A DNA stretch of 64,000 nucleotides from Rana temporaria (GCF_905171775.1 NC_053490.1:89236286-89300285); one strand, 5' to 3'; shown: positions 1 through 10,318, counted from the first letter of the stretch. Program-made: numbers and translations. Notes: generated by a model from the letters alone, not told the origin.

Positions 1-213
1 CTGCACTGGCCAATCACAGCCATGCCATAAGTAGGCATGGCTGTGATCAGTTCCCAGTCACAGTAGTAACACGAATGGCGATTGGCTGCCGTGCAGCGCG
101 CCAAAACATACCCGAACTCCGAACCCAGACTTTTTCCAACTATTCGGGTTCGGGAAAAACCCAAAGTCCGTACCGAACCCGAACTTTACAGTTCGGGTTC
201 GCTCAACCCTAGT
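1..213. repeat. End of a palindromic repeat, cut by the window edge
   Basis: The stretch contains short inverted motifs built on CGGGTTCGGG / CCCGAAC and stops at TTCGCTCAACCCTAG. From memory this resembles the end of a common frog non-autonomous DNA transposon. The other end lies outside the window, so neither the full element nor a target duplication can be shown. No coding content is seen. Confidence 0.35.
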
Positions 214-654
214 GGTAAGTTATCCGCTGCAGGTGATATCAAACGTGCACACTAAAAACTTCAGGCTTCTCCTGTGTCAATCTCCCCTTATGGGTATCTA
301 TTCACCAGAAGGTAGAGTTCACGTGCTCTGAACCTCTGCACCATCCGACTTCCTCCTAATCCAAAGCCTGAAAACGATCAGCACGCTATGCCCCTAATTT
401 CAACCGGTTGTAAGAGCAAAGAAAAAGACTGGAGATGGTGTAATTCCGCTTTAAGTCTTTATTCCATACACTGCATCGTTCAGCTTACTGACATTATTGG
501 CAGCATCCATTTAAAAAAAGATTGTTTAAATAACAATCAGATGTCCGGGCTGTTCCTTTTCTCACTGCGGAATAATCAGCATGTGTCTGTCCCTTTGAAC
601 TTTGCAAAAGAAAAGTTGGATCAGTGAGACCGGGTGTGAACCCTGGGTGACCAA
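214..654. other. Unassigned stretch, possibly the 3' part of the adjoining LINE
   Basis: No gene is recognised. It directly follows, in the sense of the minus-strand LINE, the last piece with recognisable LINE protein similarity, so part may be LINE C-terminal or 3' untranslated sequence. A 79-codon frame on the plus strand (388-627) has no recognisable domain and is probably chance. Confidence 0.3.
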
Positions 655-1082
655 CAATTTAAATCATTGGGGATGGGAAACTGCTCATTGAAGATAGTTG
701 GAAAAACCTGTTCAATTCCGCTAAAGTGGGGCCAATCAATGGATGAGTAGTTAAATGGGTAATGTGGATTTTTCCAGCCCAAAGGAGGCCAGGAGGAGGA
801 GCCTTGGCCACCTCCTGTTCCAGCGATACCCAGAGTTTTAGGTCACTGTGTCGACACCAGTTCACAACTCTGGTCATGTGCCACAGTAAAATACAGGGCC
901 GGGTCTGGGAAAGCAACACCACCCTTAGAATAGGTCATAACAGCAACGCTCTGCTAAAGCGTGGATGTTTACCTCGCCAAATTAATTTGATAAATACTGA
1001 ATGCACCACATGAAAAAAGGTTTGAGGTATTTTTACCGGCAGAGCCTGCAATAAGTACAGGAGTCTGGGCATTACGTTCATC
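655..1082 (-). pseudogene. LINE ORF2 C-terminal fragment
   Basis: The minus strand reads KMNVMPRLLYLLQALPV near 1082, and further on HMTRVVNWCRHSDLKLWVSLE (about 790-880). Both resemble the conserved C-terminal region of L1-type ORF2, downstream of the RT. A frame change separates the two blocks. It continues the piece at 1658-1880, from which it is separated by a TTAA-flanked fold-back. Confidence 0.65.
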
Positions 1083-1086
1083 TTAA

Positions 1087-1653
1087 AGTGGAGGTTCACC
1101 CTAAAAACGAATTTTTAACATTAGAGCCAGCATAGTAAGGGCATATACTTTCGGCAGTTTTTTTTTTTATTTCTCTGTACTTACCTTTATATTTTGATTT
1201 TGTCCAGGGCTTCCGCGTTCTGATGACTCCGGGACTGGGCGTTCCTATCCCTGCCTCAGGGTTCCGATGACTGTGGGACTGTCGCACAACGCGCGTCACC
1301 AGATTTCCGGAAATAGCCGAGTTGTGAGTCGGCACTATACGGCGCCTGCACCCGCCGTGTAGAGCTGACTGCGCAGGCGCCGTATAGTGCCGACTCGCAG
1401 CTCGGCTATTTCCCGACATCTGGTGACACGCGTTGTGCGACAGGTCACCTGTTTCACAAGCCGTCAATCATCGAACGGAAGGATAGGAACGCCCAGTCCC
1501 GCAGTCATCGGAAACCCGGAAACGCCCTGGACAAAAACAGAATATAAAGGTATGTACGGGAAAAAAAAAAAAAAACGCCGAAAGTAAATGCCCTTACTAT
1601 GCTGGCTCTGCTAGATGTAATATTAGAAAAAATATTTGGGGTGAACTCCGGCT
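1087..1653. mobile_element. TTAA-flanked fold-back transposon (AGTGG ends) inside the LINE
   Basis: TTAA stands at 1083-1086 and 1654-1657. The ends are inverted: AGTGGAGGTTCACCC on the left, and GGGGTGAACTCCGGCT on the right. Long arms pair across the centre; for example the segment around 1300-1380 is repeated inverted at 1380-1440. The TTAA duplication points to piggyBac- or Kolobok-type mobilisation. No transposase is encoded. Plus- and minus-strand frames inside are products of the palindrome. Confidence 0.75.
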
Positions 1654-1657
1654 TTAA

Positions 1658-1880
1658 GTACTTTACAGTGGCCAAACCAGGAAAGGGACAGAGAGTCCCA
1701 CTTTTTAAGGTCAGCGGTTAGCTGAGGAAGAATGTCATTTAGGTTTGCAGGAAGTTTTGTTCCCAGATATTGAATCAAACGGCTGCCCATTTGAACAGGA
1801 AAAAGGGACGTAAGCTCTTTCTGGTAACTTCTGATAGGGAAATATTTAAGGCCTCCGATTTTTGTAAGTTGACTTTGAAC
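1658..1880 (-). pseudogene. LINE ORF2 fragment, post-RT region
   Basis: The minus-strand translation includes LTADLKKWDSLSLSWFGH, matching the post-RT region of L1-like ORF2 where a W-x-x-LSLSWFGR motif is usual. It lies between the fold-back at 1087-1653 and the TA-flanked element at 1883-2386, and is colinear with the neighbouring LINE pieces. Confidence 0.6.
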
Positions 1881-1882
1881 TA

Positions 1883-2386
1883 AGGCCTTGTACTCACGGC
1901 AGGACATGTCCGATGAAAACGGTCTGCAGACCGTTTCCATCGGACATGTCTGGCCGGGGACTGCCCGGGGACTTCTGTTCGATGGCTATACACACCATCG
2001 AACAGAAGTCCGCGCGTAAACAATACGCGGGGCGTGTCCGCGGTGTCGCCGCGTCGATGACGCGGTGTCGCCGCGACAATGACGCGGCGACGTGGGCGGC
2101 CCGCCTTTAAAATGCTTCCACGCATGCGTCGAAGTCATTCGACGCATGCGAGGGATGGCGGGCGGCAGGACATGTACGGTAGGTCTGTACAGACGACCGT
2201 ACATGTCGGGGGGACAGGTTTCCAGCGGACTGTTTTAAAGCAATGCCAGGAAACAGTTGTCCGCTGGAAACCTGTCCGATCCGCCCGAAAATGGTCCGCT
2301 CGGGCCAACACACGGCCAAACATGTCTGCTGAAACTGGTCTGCGGACCAGTTTCAGCAGACATGTTTGGTCGTGAGTACGGGGCCT
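1883..2386. mobile_element. TA-flanked fold-back MITE, family A (AGGCCYYGTAC ends)
   Basis: TA dinucleotides stand at 1881-1882 and 2387-2388. Terminal inverted repeats are AGGCCTTGTACTCACG on the left and the complement of CGTGAGTACGGGGCCT on the right. Inside are several hairpins (for example CAGTTTCAGCAGACATG against its complement near 2325-2365). Related copies lie at 14096-14578, 16591-17124 and 56747-57239. No transposase is present; Tc1/mariner-type mobilisation is inferred from the TA duplication. Confidence 0.75.
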
Positions 2387-2388
2387 TA

Positions 2389-2883
2389 GACTTAGCGTTT
2401 TAACTCCTGTAACAAGGAGGGTAAGGAGATAAGAGGCCCAGTAATATAAAATAAGAGGTCATCGGCATAAGCTGTCACTGTGCTGGTATCTGCCGGCATC
2501 AATTCCTCGGATGGACGAATTCCTTCTGATATACTGTAGAAAGAGCTCCAGAGACAGAACGAATAGTAGGGGGGACAGGGGACGACCTTGTCTGGTGCCG
2601 TGTGAGATGGAAAAAGGGCTGGTATCATAGCCGTTGACCCGTACCGTAACAGTGGGGTTCTTGTAATTGGCTGAAATCCAAGACAGGGTGGAGTTTGGGT
2701 TTCCCCCAAATTTGAGTGTCTCTTGGAGAAAGGTCCAGTCCACCCTGAAAAAGACCTTCTCTGCACCTGTGGACAGGAGCAAAAGGGGAATACAGGAGCA
2801 TTTTGCTGTCTCTATGTTCAGTGTCCAAATAGTGTTGTCCCTAGCCTCTCTAGTCTGAATAAAGCCGACTTGATCTGTTGCAA
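2389..2883 (-). pseudogene. LINE reverse transcriptase fragment
   Basis: Minus-strand translation shows IATDQVGFIQTREARDNT, then VNGYDTSPFSISHGTRQG and PLSPLLFVLSLELFLQYIR, which are the RT blocks around motif B of L1-type ORF2. A second frame near 2392-2470 carries TSTVTAYADDLLFYITGP, which contains the catalytic ADD block (A-D-D motif C). The frame change between them shows decay. Upstream sense sequence resumes at 4178 after the TTAA-flanked insertion. Confidence 0.75.
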
Positions 2884-2887
2884 TTAA

Positions 2888-4173
2888 CCGGTTAAGACCC
2901 GGACCATTATGCAGGTTAAGGACCTTGCCCCTTTTTGCGATTCGGCACTGCGTCGCTTTAACTGACAACTGCGCGGTCGTGCGACGTGGCTCCCAAACAA
3001 AATTGGCGTCCTTTTTTTTCCACAAATAGAGATTTCTTTTGGTGGTATTTGATCACCTCTGCCGTTTGATTTTTTTTGCGCTATAAACAAAAATAGAGTG
3101 ACAATTTTGAAAAATAAACTATATTTTTTTCTTTTTGCTATAATAAATATCCCCAAAAAAGATATAAAATATATTTTTTTTCTCCTCAGTTTAGGCCGAT
3201 ACATATTCTTCTACTTATTTTTGGTAAAAAAAAATTGCAATAGGTGTTTATCGATTGGTTTGCGCAAAATTTATAGCGTTTACAAAATAGGGGATATTTT
3301 TATGGCATTTTTATTAATATTTTTTTTTTTACTACTAATGGCGGCGATCAGCGATTTTTTTTTCATGACTGCAAAATTATGGCGGACACATCGGACAATT
3401 TTGACACATTTTTGGGACCATTGTCATTTTCACAGCGAAAAGTGCTATAAAAATACACTGATTTTTGTGAAAATGACAATGGCAGTGAAGGGGTTAACCA
3501 CTAGGGGGCGCTGTAGGGGTTAAGTGTGACCTCATGTGTGTTTCTTACTGTAGGGGGGCAGGGCTGGACGTGTGACGTCAGTGATCGTCGTTCCCTATAT
3601 CAGGGAACAGACGATCACTGTCACTGCCACAGAGAAGAACGGGGAAGGTGTGTTTACACTCATCTCTGCCCGTTCTTCAGCTCCTGTGACCCGATTGCAG
3701 GACACATGCGGCGATCGGGTCTGTGGGTCCCGCGGGCGAGGAGCTTCGGACCGGGTTGCGAGCGCGCCACCGTGCCATTCTGTCGACATATATAGTCGTG
3801 CAGAGGTCCTTAAAGGGGTTGTAAAGGTTTGTTTTTTATTTTCTAAATAGGTTCCTTTAAGCTAGTGCATTGTTGGTTCACTTACCTTTTCCTTCAATGT
3901 CCCTTCTAAATGTTTTTTTCTTTGTTTTCTTTGTCTGAATTTCTCACTTCCTGTTCCTCCTCAGTAAGGTGTTCAGTAAGCTGTTCTAAATGACTTTCCA
4001 CTGCTCGGATGATGGTGGAAAGCTTACTGAGGAGAAACAGGAAGTAAGACATTCAAACAAAGAAAAAAAACATTTAGAAGGGAAATCAAAGGAAAAGGTA
4101 AGTGAACCAACAATGCACTAGCTTAAAGGAACCTATTTAGTAAATAAAAGACGAACCTTTACCTTTTGAGTGG
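2888..4173. mobile_element. TTAA element family C, copy 1, with internal nested fold-back
   Basis: TTAA is duplicated at 2884-2887 and 4174-4177, and excision restores the LINE reading frame. The left end CCGGTTAAGACCCGGACC and right end GAGTGG match the family termini (CCACTTAAGCCCCGG / AAGTGG) seen in better copies. The interior has the family landmarks: GTCGTGCGACGTGGCTCCCAAAC, T-rich tracts, and a CACTAGGGGGCGC-like block near 3500. A second TTAA-type fold-back (3814-4165) sits in it. No transposase is encoded, so it is non-autonomous. Confidence 0.8.
3814..4165. mobile_element. TTAA-type fold-back inserted in family C copy 1
   Basis: The left boundary TTAA is at 3810-3813. The right boundary is a decayed TTGA at 4166-4169. 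The arms are nearly perfect inverted repeats: a 20-mer starting AATAGGTTCCTTTAAGCTAG on the left reappears inverted near 4110-4140, as does AAGTGAACCAACAATGCAC. The centre is around 3985. The structure is three levels deep: LINE, then family C, then this element. Confidence 0.7.
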
Positions 4174-4177
4174 TTAA

Positions 4178-4971
4178 GCGATGTAACAAGACATTCATCC
4201 TAGAAGCCAAGACTTTGGTGAATAGTTTCACATCACAATTCAGAAGAGAGATTGGCCAATAGCTGGCACATAGCAATGGGTCCTTACCCAGCTTAGGGAT
4301 AACTGAAATAGAAGCATGTTGCATGTCTGCAGGGAAGCAGTGCCTGTCTAAGACAGAGTTAAAGACCGCGATGAAGTAAAGCGCCAAGGAGTCCTGGTAC
4401 TGTTTATAGTAAGGGAGGGTAAATCCATCAGGGCTGGGAGCCTTTCCAGACTGAGTGTTGGCTATGGCCGATGCAAATTCTTCTACTGTAACAAGCTTAG
4501 AGAGATCCTCACGCTCCTCCGTAGTAAATATATAGGGAGATGGATTCCCTAAGATAGTTGCAGATGTCCCAAGAGCTCCATGGCGGTGAACCAGAAGTGG
4601 GAGGTTGGTCTAAATGACACAACTTAGAGTAAAAGTCATGGAAACGCTCCGCTAGTTCTTGAGAAGAATAAACTTTAGAACCCGACAACAAAAGTGAAGC
4701 TGGAACGTACGTCTTTGAGCGCTTGGAGCAGAAGGCATTGGCCAGTAGGCGACCACACTTATCTCCGTATTCATAAAAAGAACGGCAGGCCTTCAACAGA
4801 ACATGTTTTGCTTCGTATACAGAATGATCCCTTATGGCCTCCTGGAGTCTAACCAGTTCCATTTCAATAATATGGTCTGGTCTGGACTTGTGTTGACGTT
4901 CTAAGCAAAGGAGTCCAGCCAGAAGGTCGGACAAGGTTATGTTGCGACGTTGTTTGGCCGCATGACCATGT
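4178..4971 (-). pseudogene. LINE ORF2 fragment before and at the start of RT
   Basis: Two overlapping minus-strand frames cover it. The upstream one (4509-4971) includes HGHAAKQRRNITLSDLLAG and SQELAERFHDFYSKLCH, typical of the L1 region between endonuclease and RT. The downstream one reads SGKAPSPDGFTLPYYKQY, then ISVIPKLGKDPLLCASYW and PISLLNCDVKLFTKVLASR, which are the first RT blocks. A frame change near 4390-4510 separates them. TTAA elements flank both ends. Confidence 0.75.
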
Positions 4972-4975
4972 TTAA

Positions 4976-5939
4976 CCACTTAAGCCCCGGACCTTTAGGC
5001 AGCTAAATGCCCAGGCCAGGTTTTGCGATTCAGCACTGCGTCGCTTTAACAGACAATTGCGCGGTCGTGCGACGTGGCTCCCAAACAAAATTGGCGTCCT
5101 TTTTTCCCCACAAATAGAGCTTTCTTTTGGTGGTATTTGATCACCTCTGCGGTTTTTATTTGTTGCGCTATAAACAAAAATAGAGCGACAATTTTGAAAA
5201 AAATATCCCCCAAAAACATATATAAAAAATTATTTTTCCTCAGTTTAGGCCGATACGTATTCTTCTACCTATTTTTGGTAAAAAAAATCGCAATAAGCGT
5301 TTATCGATTGGTTTGCGCAAAATTTATAGCGTTTACAAAATAGGGGATATTTTTATTGCATTTTTATTAATTTTTTTTTTTTTACTACTAATGGCGGCGA
5401 TCAGCGATTTTTTTCGTGACTGCGACATTATGGCGGACACTTCGGACAATTTTGACACATTTTTGGGACCATTGTCATTTTCACAGCAAAAAATGCATTT
5501 AAATTGCATTGTTTATTGTGAAAATGACAGTTGCAGTTTGGGAGTTAACCACAGGGGGCGCTGAAGGTGTTAGGCTTCACCTAGTGTGTGTTTACAACTT
5601 TAGGGGGGTGTGGCTGTAGGACTGATGTCATCGATTGTGTCTCCCCTATAAAGGGGATGACACGATCGATGCGCCGCCACAGTGAAGCACGGGGAAGCCG
5701 TGTTTACATACGGCTCTCCCCGTTCTTCAGCTCCGGGGAGCAATTGCGACGAAGCAGCTATAAACGAATAGCCGCGCCGTCGTCCCGGATCGCTCCCCGA
5801 GGTAAGCCGCACGCAGCGGGGGGGGGGGGGTCCCGATCGGACCCCCGACCCGCGGAAAGGCAAGGACGTATATATACGCCCTTCTGCCTGTCCGTGCCAT
5901 TTTGCGGACGTAAATAGTCGTGCGCCGGGCGTTAAGTGG
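4976..5939. mobile_element. TTAA element family C, copy 2 (well preserved)
   Basis: TTAA at 4972-4975 and 5940-5943 flank it, and removal rejoins the LINE frame exactly. The ends are CCACTTAAGCCCCGGACC on the left and CGCCGGGCGTTAAGTGG on the right. Length is 964 bp. The interior holds GCGCGGTCGTGCGACGTGG, T-rich stretches, a CACAGGGGGCGCTGAAG-type block and a GC-rich right part with an 11-nt G run at about 5817-5830. It serves as the type copy for the family in this window. Frames inside are by-products. Confidence 0.85.
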
Positions 5940-5943
5940 TTAA

Positions 5944-6030
5944 GTATGATTTTGTCTAATGTATCATTAAAACTCTCTAGCAATACACACCAAGCTGAGC
6001 AAGTGCAGCTCACCCCCAAGGCTCTGTTCT
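5944..6030 (-). pseudogene. Most upstream surviving piece of the LINE
   Basis: Minus strand reads AWCVLLESFNDTLDKII and then continues, after removal of the TTAA element, into KHGHAAKQRRN of the next piece. Above about 6030 the LINE similarity disappears, marking a 5' truncation or later deletion. Confidence 0.55.
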
Positions 6031-6960
6031 ATCAGCAGAGTGGGGACAGTGGAAGAAGGGGAGGTTAAGAGAAGACCGTATAAAACAGCTTTTATACACA
6101 ATGCAGAAGATTAACCTCTTAGGTTCCACAGTGAGTATAACAAGCATGCTTTACTACACAGACTGACTTTACCGTTGTGGGTTTAGTAACACTATAAAGA
6201 AATAAAACTATACAGCACACTCATGATTTTGACCTATTCTGTCATAAACCACTAAACATCAGGTAATTACAGGTTCCAGGTTTATCTACCCATTTTTATG
6301 AAAAACCTATTATATTTTGTTTCCAAAAAACAGAATGAAAGTATACAGTGCATTACGATAGAATATTCCTAAACAAGTATAACTATGTGAAATGAATGGA
6401 TCCTGTTGTAGCCATGTATTATTGCCGTTAAAGAAGAAAACGATCCATGAGAAATGTCTAAACCAGGCCTAGTCTTCCAGCCTCTTATAAATACTTCATT
6501 CATTCTTCAGCCCAGGGGACTGTCTGCTTATAAACTATGGCTAAACTGCTCCCTATTTCAGTAAGTGCAGCCATTGGAATCAATCCACTTTTATGGTATT
6601 TGTTATCCACTAAGCGCGAACCAACTAGTGAAAGATTTATTAAGAATAAAGCCACTGTGCTCTATTCAGCTGCTTATTTTTCTTGACACAGAGCTTTTGT
6701 TGCTCCTAATCTGTTGGCTGCATCCCGATAAATGTAGTTATGAGGCTTCTGTTGTCATAAAACAAAACTATTCCAGAAGGAAGCTCAGAGAGCTTTAATG
6801 ATGAGAAAAGTCCAGTCACCTCTACCAGCCAATCAGGTTTCAGCTTTCAGAACACTGTGGTTTATGTGGACTACTGCCCTTTACATATAGCCCTAGTTAC
6901 CAACACCTGAAAAGAACACTTTGGTATTCAGCACGATACAGGCTCAAAGAACCATAGAAT
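6031..6960. other. Unassigned AT-rich stretch
   Basis: No gene or repeat is recognised. Reading frames are short (the longest 77 codons at 6565-6798) and have no domain signature. Confidence 0.4.
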
Positions 6961-6968
6961 ACCTAGAC

Positions 6969-7804
6969 CAGGGCCATCCTAATAGCATTATTGGCCCCTG
7001 GGCAAAGTAATTCTCTGGGGCCCCTACAATGGAGACAGTGCAGGTAAACAGAAATCGAGTAGGTAAGGGGGAAGGGGATATCTGGGGTGTAGAGGGGTCA
7101 GAGTGTTGGGGGGGGGATATCTGGGGTGTAGAGGGGTCAGAGTGCTGGGGGGATATCTGGGGTGCAGAGGGGTCAGAGTGCTGGGGGGGATATATGGGGT
7201 GTAGAGGGGTCAGAGCGTTGAAGGGATATCTGGGGTGTAGAGGGGTCAGAGTGCTGGGGGGATTTCTGGGGTGTAGAGGGGTCAGAGTGCTGGGGGAATA
7301 TCTGGGGTGTAGAGGGGTCAGAGTGCTGGGGGGATATCTAGGGTGTAGAGGGGTCAGAGTGCTGGGGGAATATCTGGGGTGTAGAGGGGTCAGAGTGCTG
7401 GGGGGATATCTAGGGTGTAGAGGGGTCAGAGTGCTGGGGGGGATATCTGGGGTGTAGAGGGGTCAGAATGCTGGGGGGGATATCTGGGGTGTAGAGGGTC
7501 AGAGTGTTGAAGGGATATCTGGGGTGTAGAGGGGTCAGAGTGCTGGGGGAATTTCTGGGGTGTAGAGGGGTCAGAGTGCTGGGGGGATATCTGGGGTGTA
7601 GAGGAGTCAGAGTGCTGGGGAGGGGTCAGAGTGCTGGGGAGATTTCTGGGGTGTAGAGGGGTCAGAGTGCTGGGGGGATATCTGGGATGTAGAGGGGTAG
7701 CCCGGGCTCAAGGACCAGCTGCTTTGGGGAAAGGGCAGGGGCCCCCCATGCTGCTGGGGCCCCTGGGCAGTGCCCAGGTGTGCCCTCTCATTAAGACAGC
7801 CCTG
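6969..7804. mobile_element. hAT-type non-autonomous transposon carrying a minisatellite
   Basis: An exact 8-bp duplication ACCTAGAC flanks it at 6961-6968 and 7805-7812. The termini are inverted: CAGGGCCATCCTAAT on the left, and the complement of ATTAAGACAGCCCTG on the right. CAGGG ends and 8-bp duplications are the established signature of hAT elements. GGGGCCCCTG-type subterminal repeats also pair (about 7000-7025 with 7740-7770). Most of the interior is a 36-bp tandem array. No transposase is encoded. Confidence 0.85.
7075..7696 (+). repeat. 36-bp minisatellite, about 17 units
   Basis: The unit starts GGGGATATCTGGGGTGTAGA and continues with GGGGTCAGAGTGCTGG. Units differ by substitutions (ATATC/ATTTC, GTTG/GCTG) and by small G-run length changes. 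Because 36 is a multiple of 3, long open frames arise on both strands (for example 7029-7457 plus); these are repeat artefacts. Copy number is an eye estimate. Confidence 0.9.
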
Positions 7805-8412
7805 ACCTAGACAGAACATTATTATTATAGGGGAGTTCCAGGTATGGGTATTTTATACAACATAGTTACACTGGTCCATTTTGTTTATAATGCAGCAGGC
7901 TAGCTGCTTAGCATTGGACCTGGAAGCTAGTGGAGGTGACTGGGGTAGGAGTGTCTACTACTTCAATGGTTTCCAGCTTCCAGGGGGATTGGTCAGGTAT
8001 GGTATATACAGCCCTCAAAATTTACACTCGCCTTCTAGCATTTGGCGAGTGGAAAGTGTGGAGCCACATCGGAGGGGAGGGGGGTTGGCGGGCCAATTCT
8101 CCTCCCAGCGATCGGCCAGGAAACCGTGGGAAAGGTAGAGGAGAGGAAGAGGAAAGCTGGCCGGATTACACAGAGAGGGGAAACTCCGCTGTTAAAATAA
8201 ATTTCCAGCCTCCTGGACAGGCTATCCTATGATAGACAGCATACTTGTCCAATACCAGGAAACTGAAGTAGTGTGACGTCTACCATAAGAGCTGGTCCAG
8301 GAGGTGGGACTTTGACAGCGGAATTCTCCTCTCTGTGTGATCTGGCTGGATTTCCTCTTCCTCTCCCTTCCCCAAAGTTTCCTGGCCGATTGCTGGGAGG
8401 AGAATCGGCTCC

Positions 8413-8486
8413 TATGAGGCTGCATTGATGGACACCGATGAGGGTGCATTGATGGGCACCGATGAGGCTGCATTGATAGGCACCGA
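8413..8486. repeat. 24-bp minisatellite, left part
   Basis: Three tandem units of GAGGCTGCATTGATGGGCAC plus CGAT. The array resumes at about 9329-9373 on the other side of the CR1 insertion with two more units, showing the LINE landed inside the array. Confidence 0.85.
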
Positions 8487-9328
8487 TAGTTACATAGTTA
8501 CATAGTTAGTCAGGTTGAAAAAAGACACAAGTCCATCCAGTTCAACCACAAAAAATAAAAAAACAAAATAAAAAACACAGTAAAATCCTATACACCCAAC
8601 TCCATACCCACAGTTGATCCAGAGGAAGGCAAAAAACCCCAGCAGAGCATCATCCAATTTGCTACAGCAGGGGAAAAAATTCCTTCCTGATCCCCCGAGA
8701 GGCAATCGGATTTACCCTGGATCAACTATACCTACAAATCTTAGTACTCAGTTATATTCTGTACATTTAGGAAAGAATCCAGGCCTTTCTTAAAGCAATC
8801 TACTGAGCTGGCCAGAACCACCTCTGGAGGGAGTCTGTTCCACATTTTCACAGCTCTTACTGTGAAAAAACCTTTCCGTATTTGGAGGTGAAATCTCTTT
8901 TCCTCTAGACGTAAAGAGTGCCCCCTTGTCCTCAGTGTTGACCGTAAAGTGAATAACTCAACACCAAGTTCACTGTATGGACCCCTTATATATTTGTACA
9001 TGTTGATCATATCCCCCCTAATTCTCCTCTTCTCAAGAGTGAATAAATTCAGTTCCTCTAATCTTTCCTCATAGCTGAGCTCCTCCATGCCTCTTATCAG
9101 TTTGGTTGCCCTTCTCTGCACTTTCTCCAGTTCTCCGATGTCCTTTTTGAGAACTGGTGCCCAAAACTGAACTGCATATTCCAGATGAGGTCTTACTAAT
9201 GATTTGTACAGGGGCAAAATTATATCTCTGTCTCTGGAGTCCATACCTCTCTTAATACAAGAAAGGACTTTGCTCGCTTTGGAAACCGCAGCTTGGCATT
9301 GCATGCTATTATTGAGCTTATGATCAAC
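8487..9328 (-). mobile_element. CR1-like LINE 3' fragment
   Basis: The minus strand encodes the C-terminal part of a CR1-type reverse transcriptase and then a short 3' untranslated region. It ends, in its own sense, in tandem ACTATGTA-like units (8487-8510, plus strand TAGTTACATAGTTACATAGT). 5'-truncated CR1 fragments with short 3' tandem tails are the usual insertion product. It splits the minisatellite of the host hAT-like element. Confidence 0.8.
8741..9328 (-). pseudogene. CR1-like reverse transcriptase C-terminal region, 5'-truncated
   Basis: About 195 codons without a stop. Recognisable blocks include LYKSLVRPHLEYAVQFWAP, DIGELEKVQRRATKLIRG, LNLFTLEKRRIRGDMIN, a KGFFTVRAVKMWNRLPPEVV block and a terminal stop after NVQNITEY. 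These match the conserved thumb and C-terminal region of CR1-family ORF2. The catalytic RT core and endonuclease are missing, so it cannot act alone. The open frame suggests a fairly recent insertion. The apparent Met start lies in flanking minisatellite sequence and is not a real start. Confidence 0.8.
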
Positions 9329-9586
9329 TGAGGCTGCATTGATGGGCACCGATGATGCTGCACTGATAAAGTTGTTGTTAATATTTATTTTTTGTAACTT
9401 AATTCTACATAAAACATGTAACAGTATCTTTTTATGAGATAATTTACAAGGGCGTGTTTTGGGGCAAGGCAGAATAGGTGTTGGGTGGGGCGACCGGTGG
9501 GAGCAACTCTTAAGGCCTGGCTAGTAGCTTAGGACTTGAAATTTTGAGCCCTGCTATATACATATAAACAGACAGATATACATATA

Positions 9587-10316
9587 GGTAGATTCACAGA
9601 GAAAGGCTTAAACTTGCGGCGGCGTAGCTTAGCCTGTTTAGGCTACGCCGCCGTAAGTTAGCGAGGCAAGTACATGATTCTCAATGTACTTGCCTGCTAA
9701 TATACGGCGGCGTAGCCTAAAGCGGGCGGGCGTAAGGGCGTCGAATTTAAATGTGTGGAAGGGGGGCGTGTTTAATGCTAATCAGGGTTGACCTTACATT
9801 TTTGACGTTTTTTTGTTACTGCGCATGCGCCGGGCGCCTACATTTTCCAGTGTGCATTGCGGCTAAGTACGCCGCACGGGCCTATTGATTTCGACGTGGA
9901 CGTAAACGACGTAAATCGCTATTCGCGGACGACTTACGCAAACGACATAAAAATTTCGAATCTCGCGGCGGGAACGGCGGCCATACTTTAACATTGTTAT
10001 TCCACCTAATAGATGGAATAACTTTAGGCCTGCTAATGCCTTACGGAAACGGCGTTAAACTACTGCGGGGGCCGGGCGTACGTTCGTGAATCAGCGTATT
10101 AACTCATTTACATATTCTACGCCGACCGCAATGGAAGCGCCACCTAGCGGCCATCCGAAAAATTGCAACCTAAGATAGGACAGCGCAAGCCGTCTTATCT
10201 TAGATATGTTTAAGCGTACCTCTGTTTGAGCATACGCTTAAACATAAGTCGGCGTAGATTCTGAGTTAGGTCGGCTTATCTACTGATAAGTCGGCCTAAC
10301 TCTTACTGAATCTACC
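9587..10316. mobile_element. TA-flanked fold-back MITE, family B, copy 1
   Basis: TA at 9585-9586 and 10317-10318. Ends are GGTAGATTCACAG and the complement of CTGAATCTACC. The interior consists of short GC-rich palindromes such as GGCGGCGTAGC, ACGCTTAAACATAAGTCGGC and TAAGTCGGCCTAACTC. No coding capacity. Relatives lie at 18551-19119, 24833-34376, 47336-48030, 56118-56724 and 60013-60160. Confidence 0.7.
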
Positions 10317-10318
10317 TA

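Larger units (their letters stand above)
655..6030 (-). mobile_element. L1/Tx1-like LINE, 5'-truncated and split by nested DNA transposons
   Basis: Five minus-strand pieces (5944-6030, 4178-4971, 2389-2883, 1658-1880, 655-1082) read in order as one L1-type ORF2: the region before the RT, RT blocks, then the C-terminal region. Removing the intervening transposons and one copy of each target duplication rejoins the reading frame at two junctions: across 4971/5944 it reads DKIILKHGH, and across 2883/4178 it reads LHRLIATDQVGF. No endonuclease domain is seen above about 6030, so the copy looks 5'-truncated. Frameshifts and stops inside the pieces show an old, dead copy. L1 class is inferred from the SGKAPSPDGF-like and RQG-PLSPLLF-like RT motifs. 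Confidence 0.75.
8009..9553. mobile_element. hAT-like element with split minisatellite and CR1 insertion
   Basis: The left end CAGCCCTCAAAATTT is the inverted counterpart of the right end AAATTTTGAGCCCTG (ending 9553). Flanks are similar but not identical (GGTATATA left, CTATATAC right), so an 8-bp duplication is only suggested. Inside, 8090-8215 and 8285-8412 form imperfect inverted arms. A 24-bp minisatellite follows, interrupted by a LINE fragment at 8487-9328. Confidence 0.6.

Noticed and set aside
5074..5343. Recurring frames in family C copies with similar peptides (also at 22961 and 54664)
   Set aside because: Similarity comes from shared DNA of a non-coding transposon; frames differ in length and phase between copies and lack any known domain.
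7029..7457. 142-codon repeat protein frame
   Set aside because: Produced by the 36-bp minisatellite whose period is a multiple of 3.
7075..7696. CRISPR-like array
   Set aside because: Units are contiguous tandem repeats without unique spacers, and the setting is vertebrate transposon DNA.
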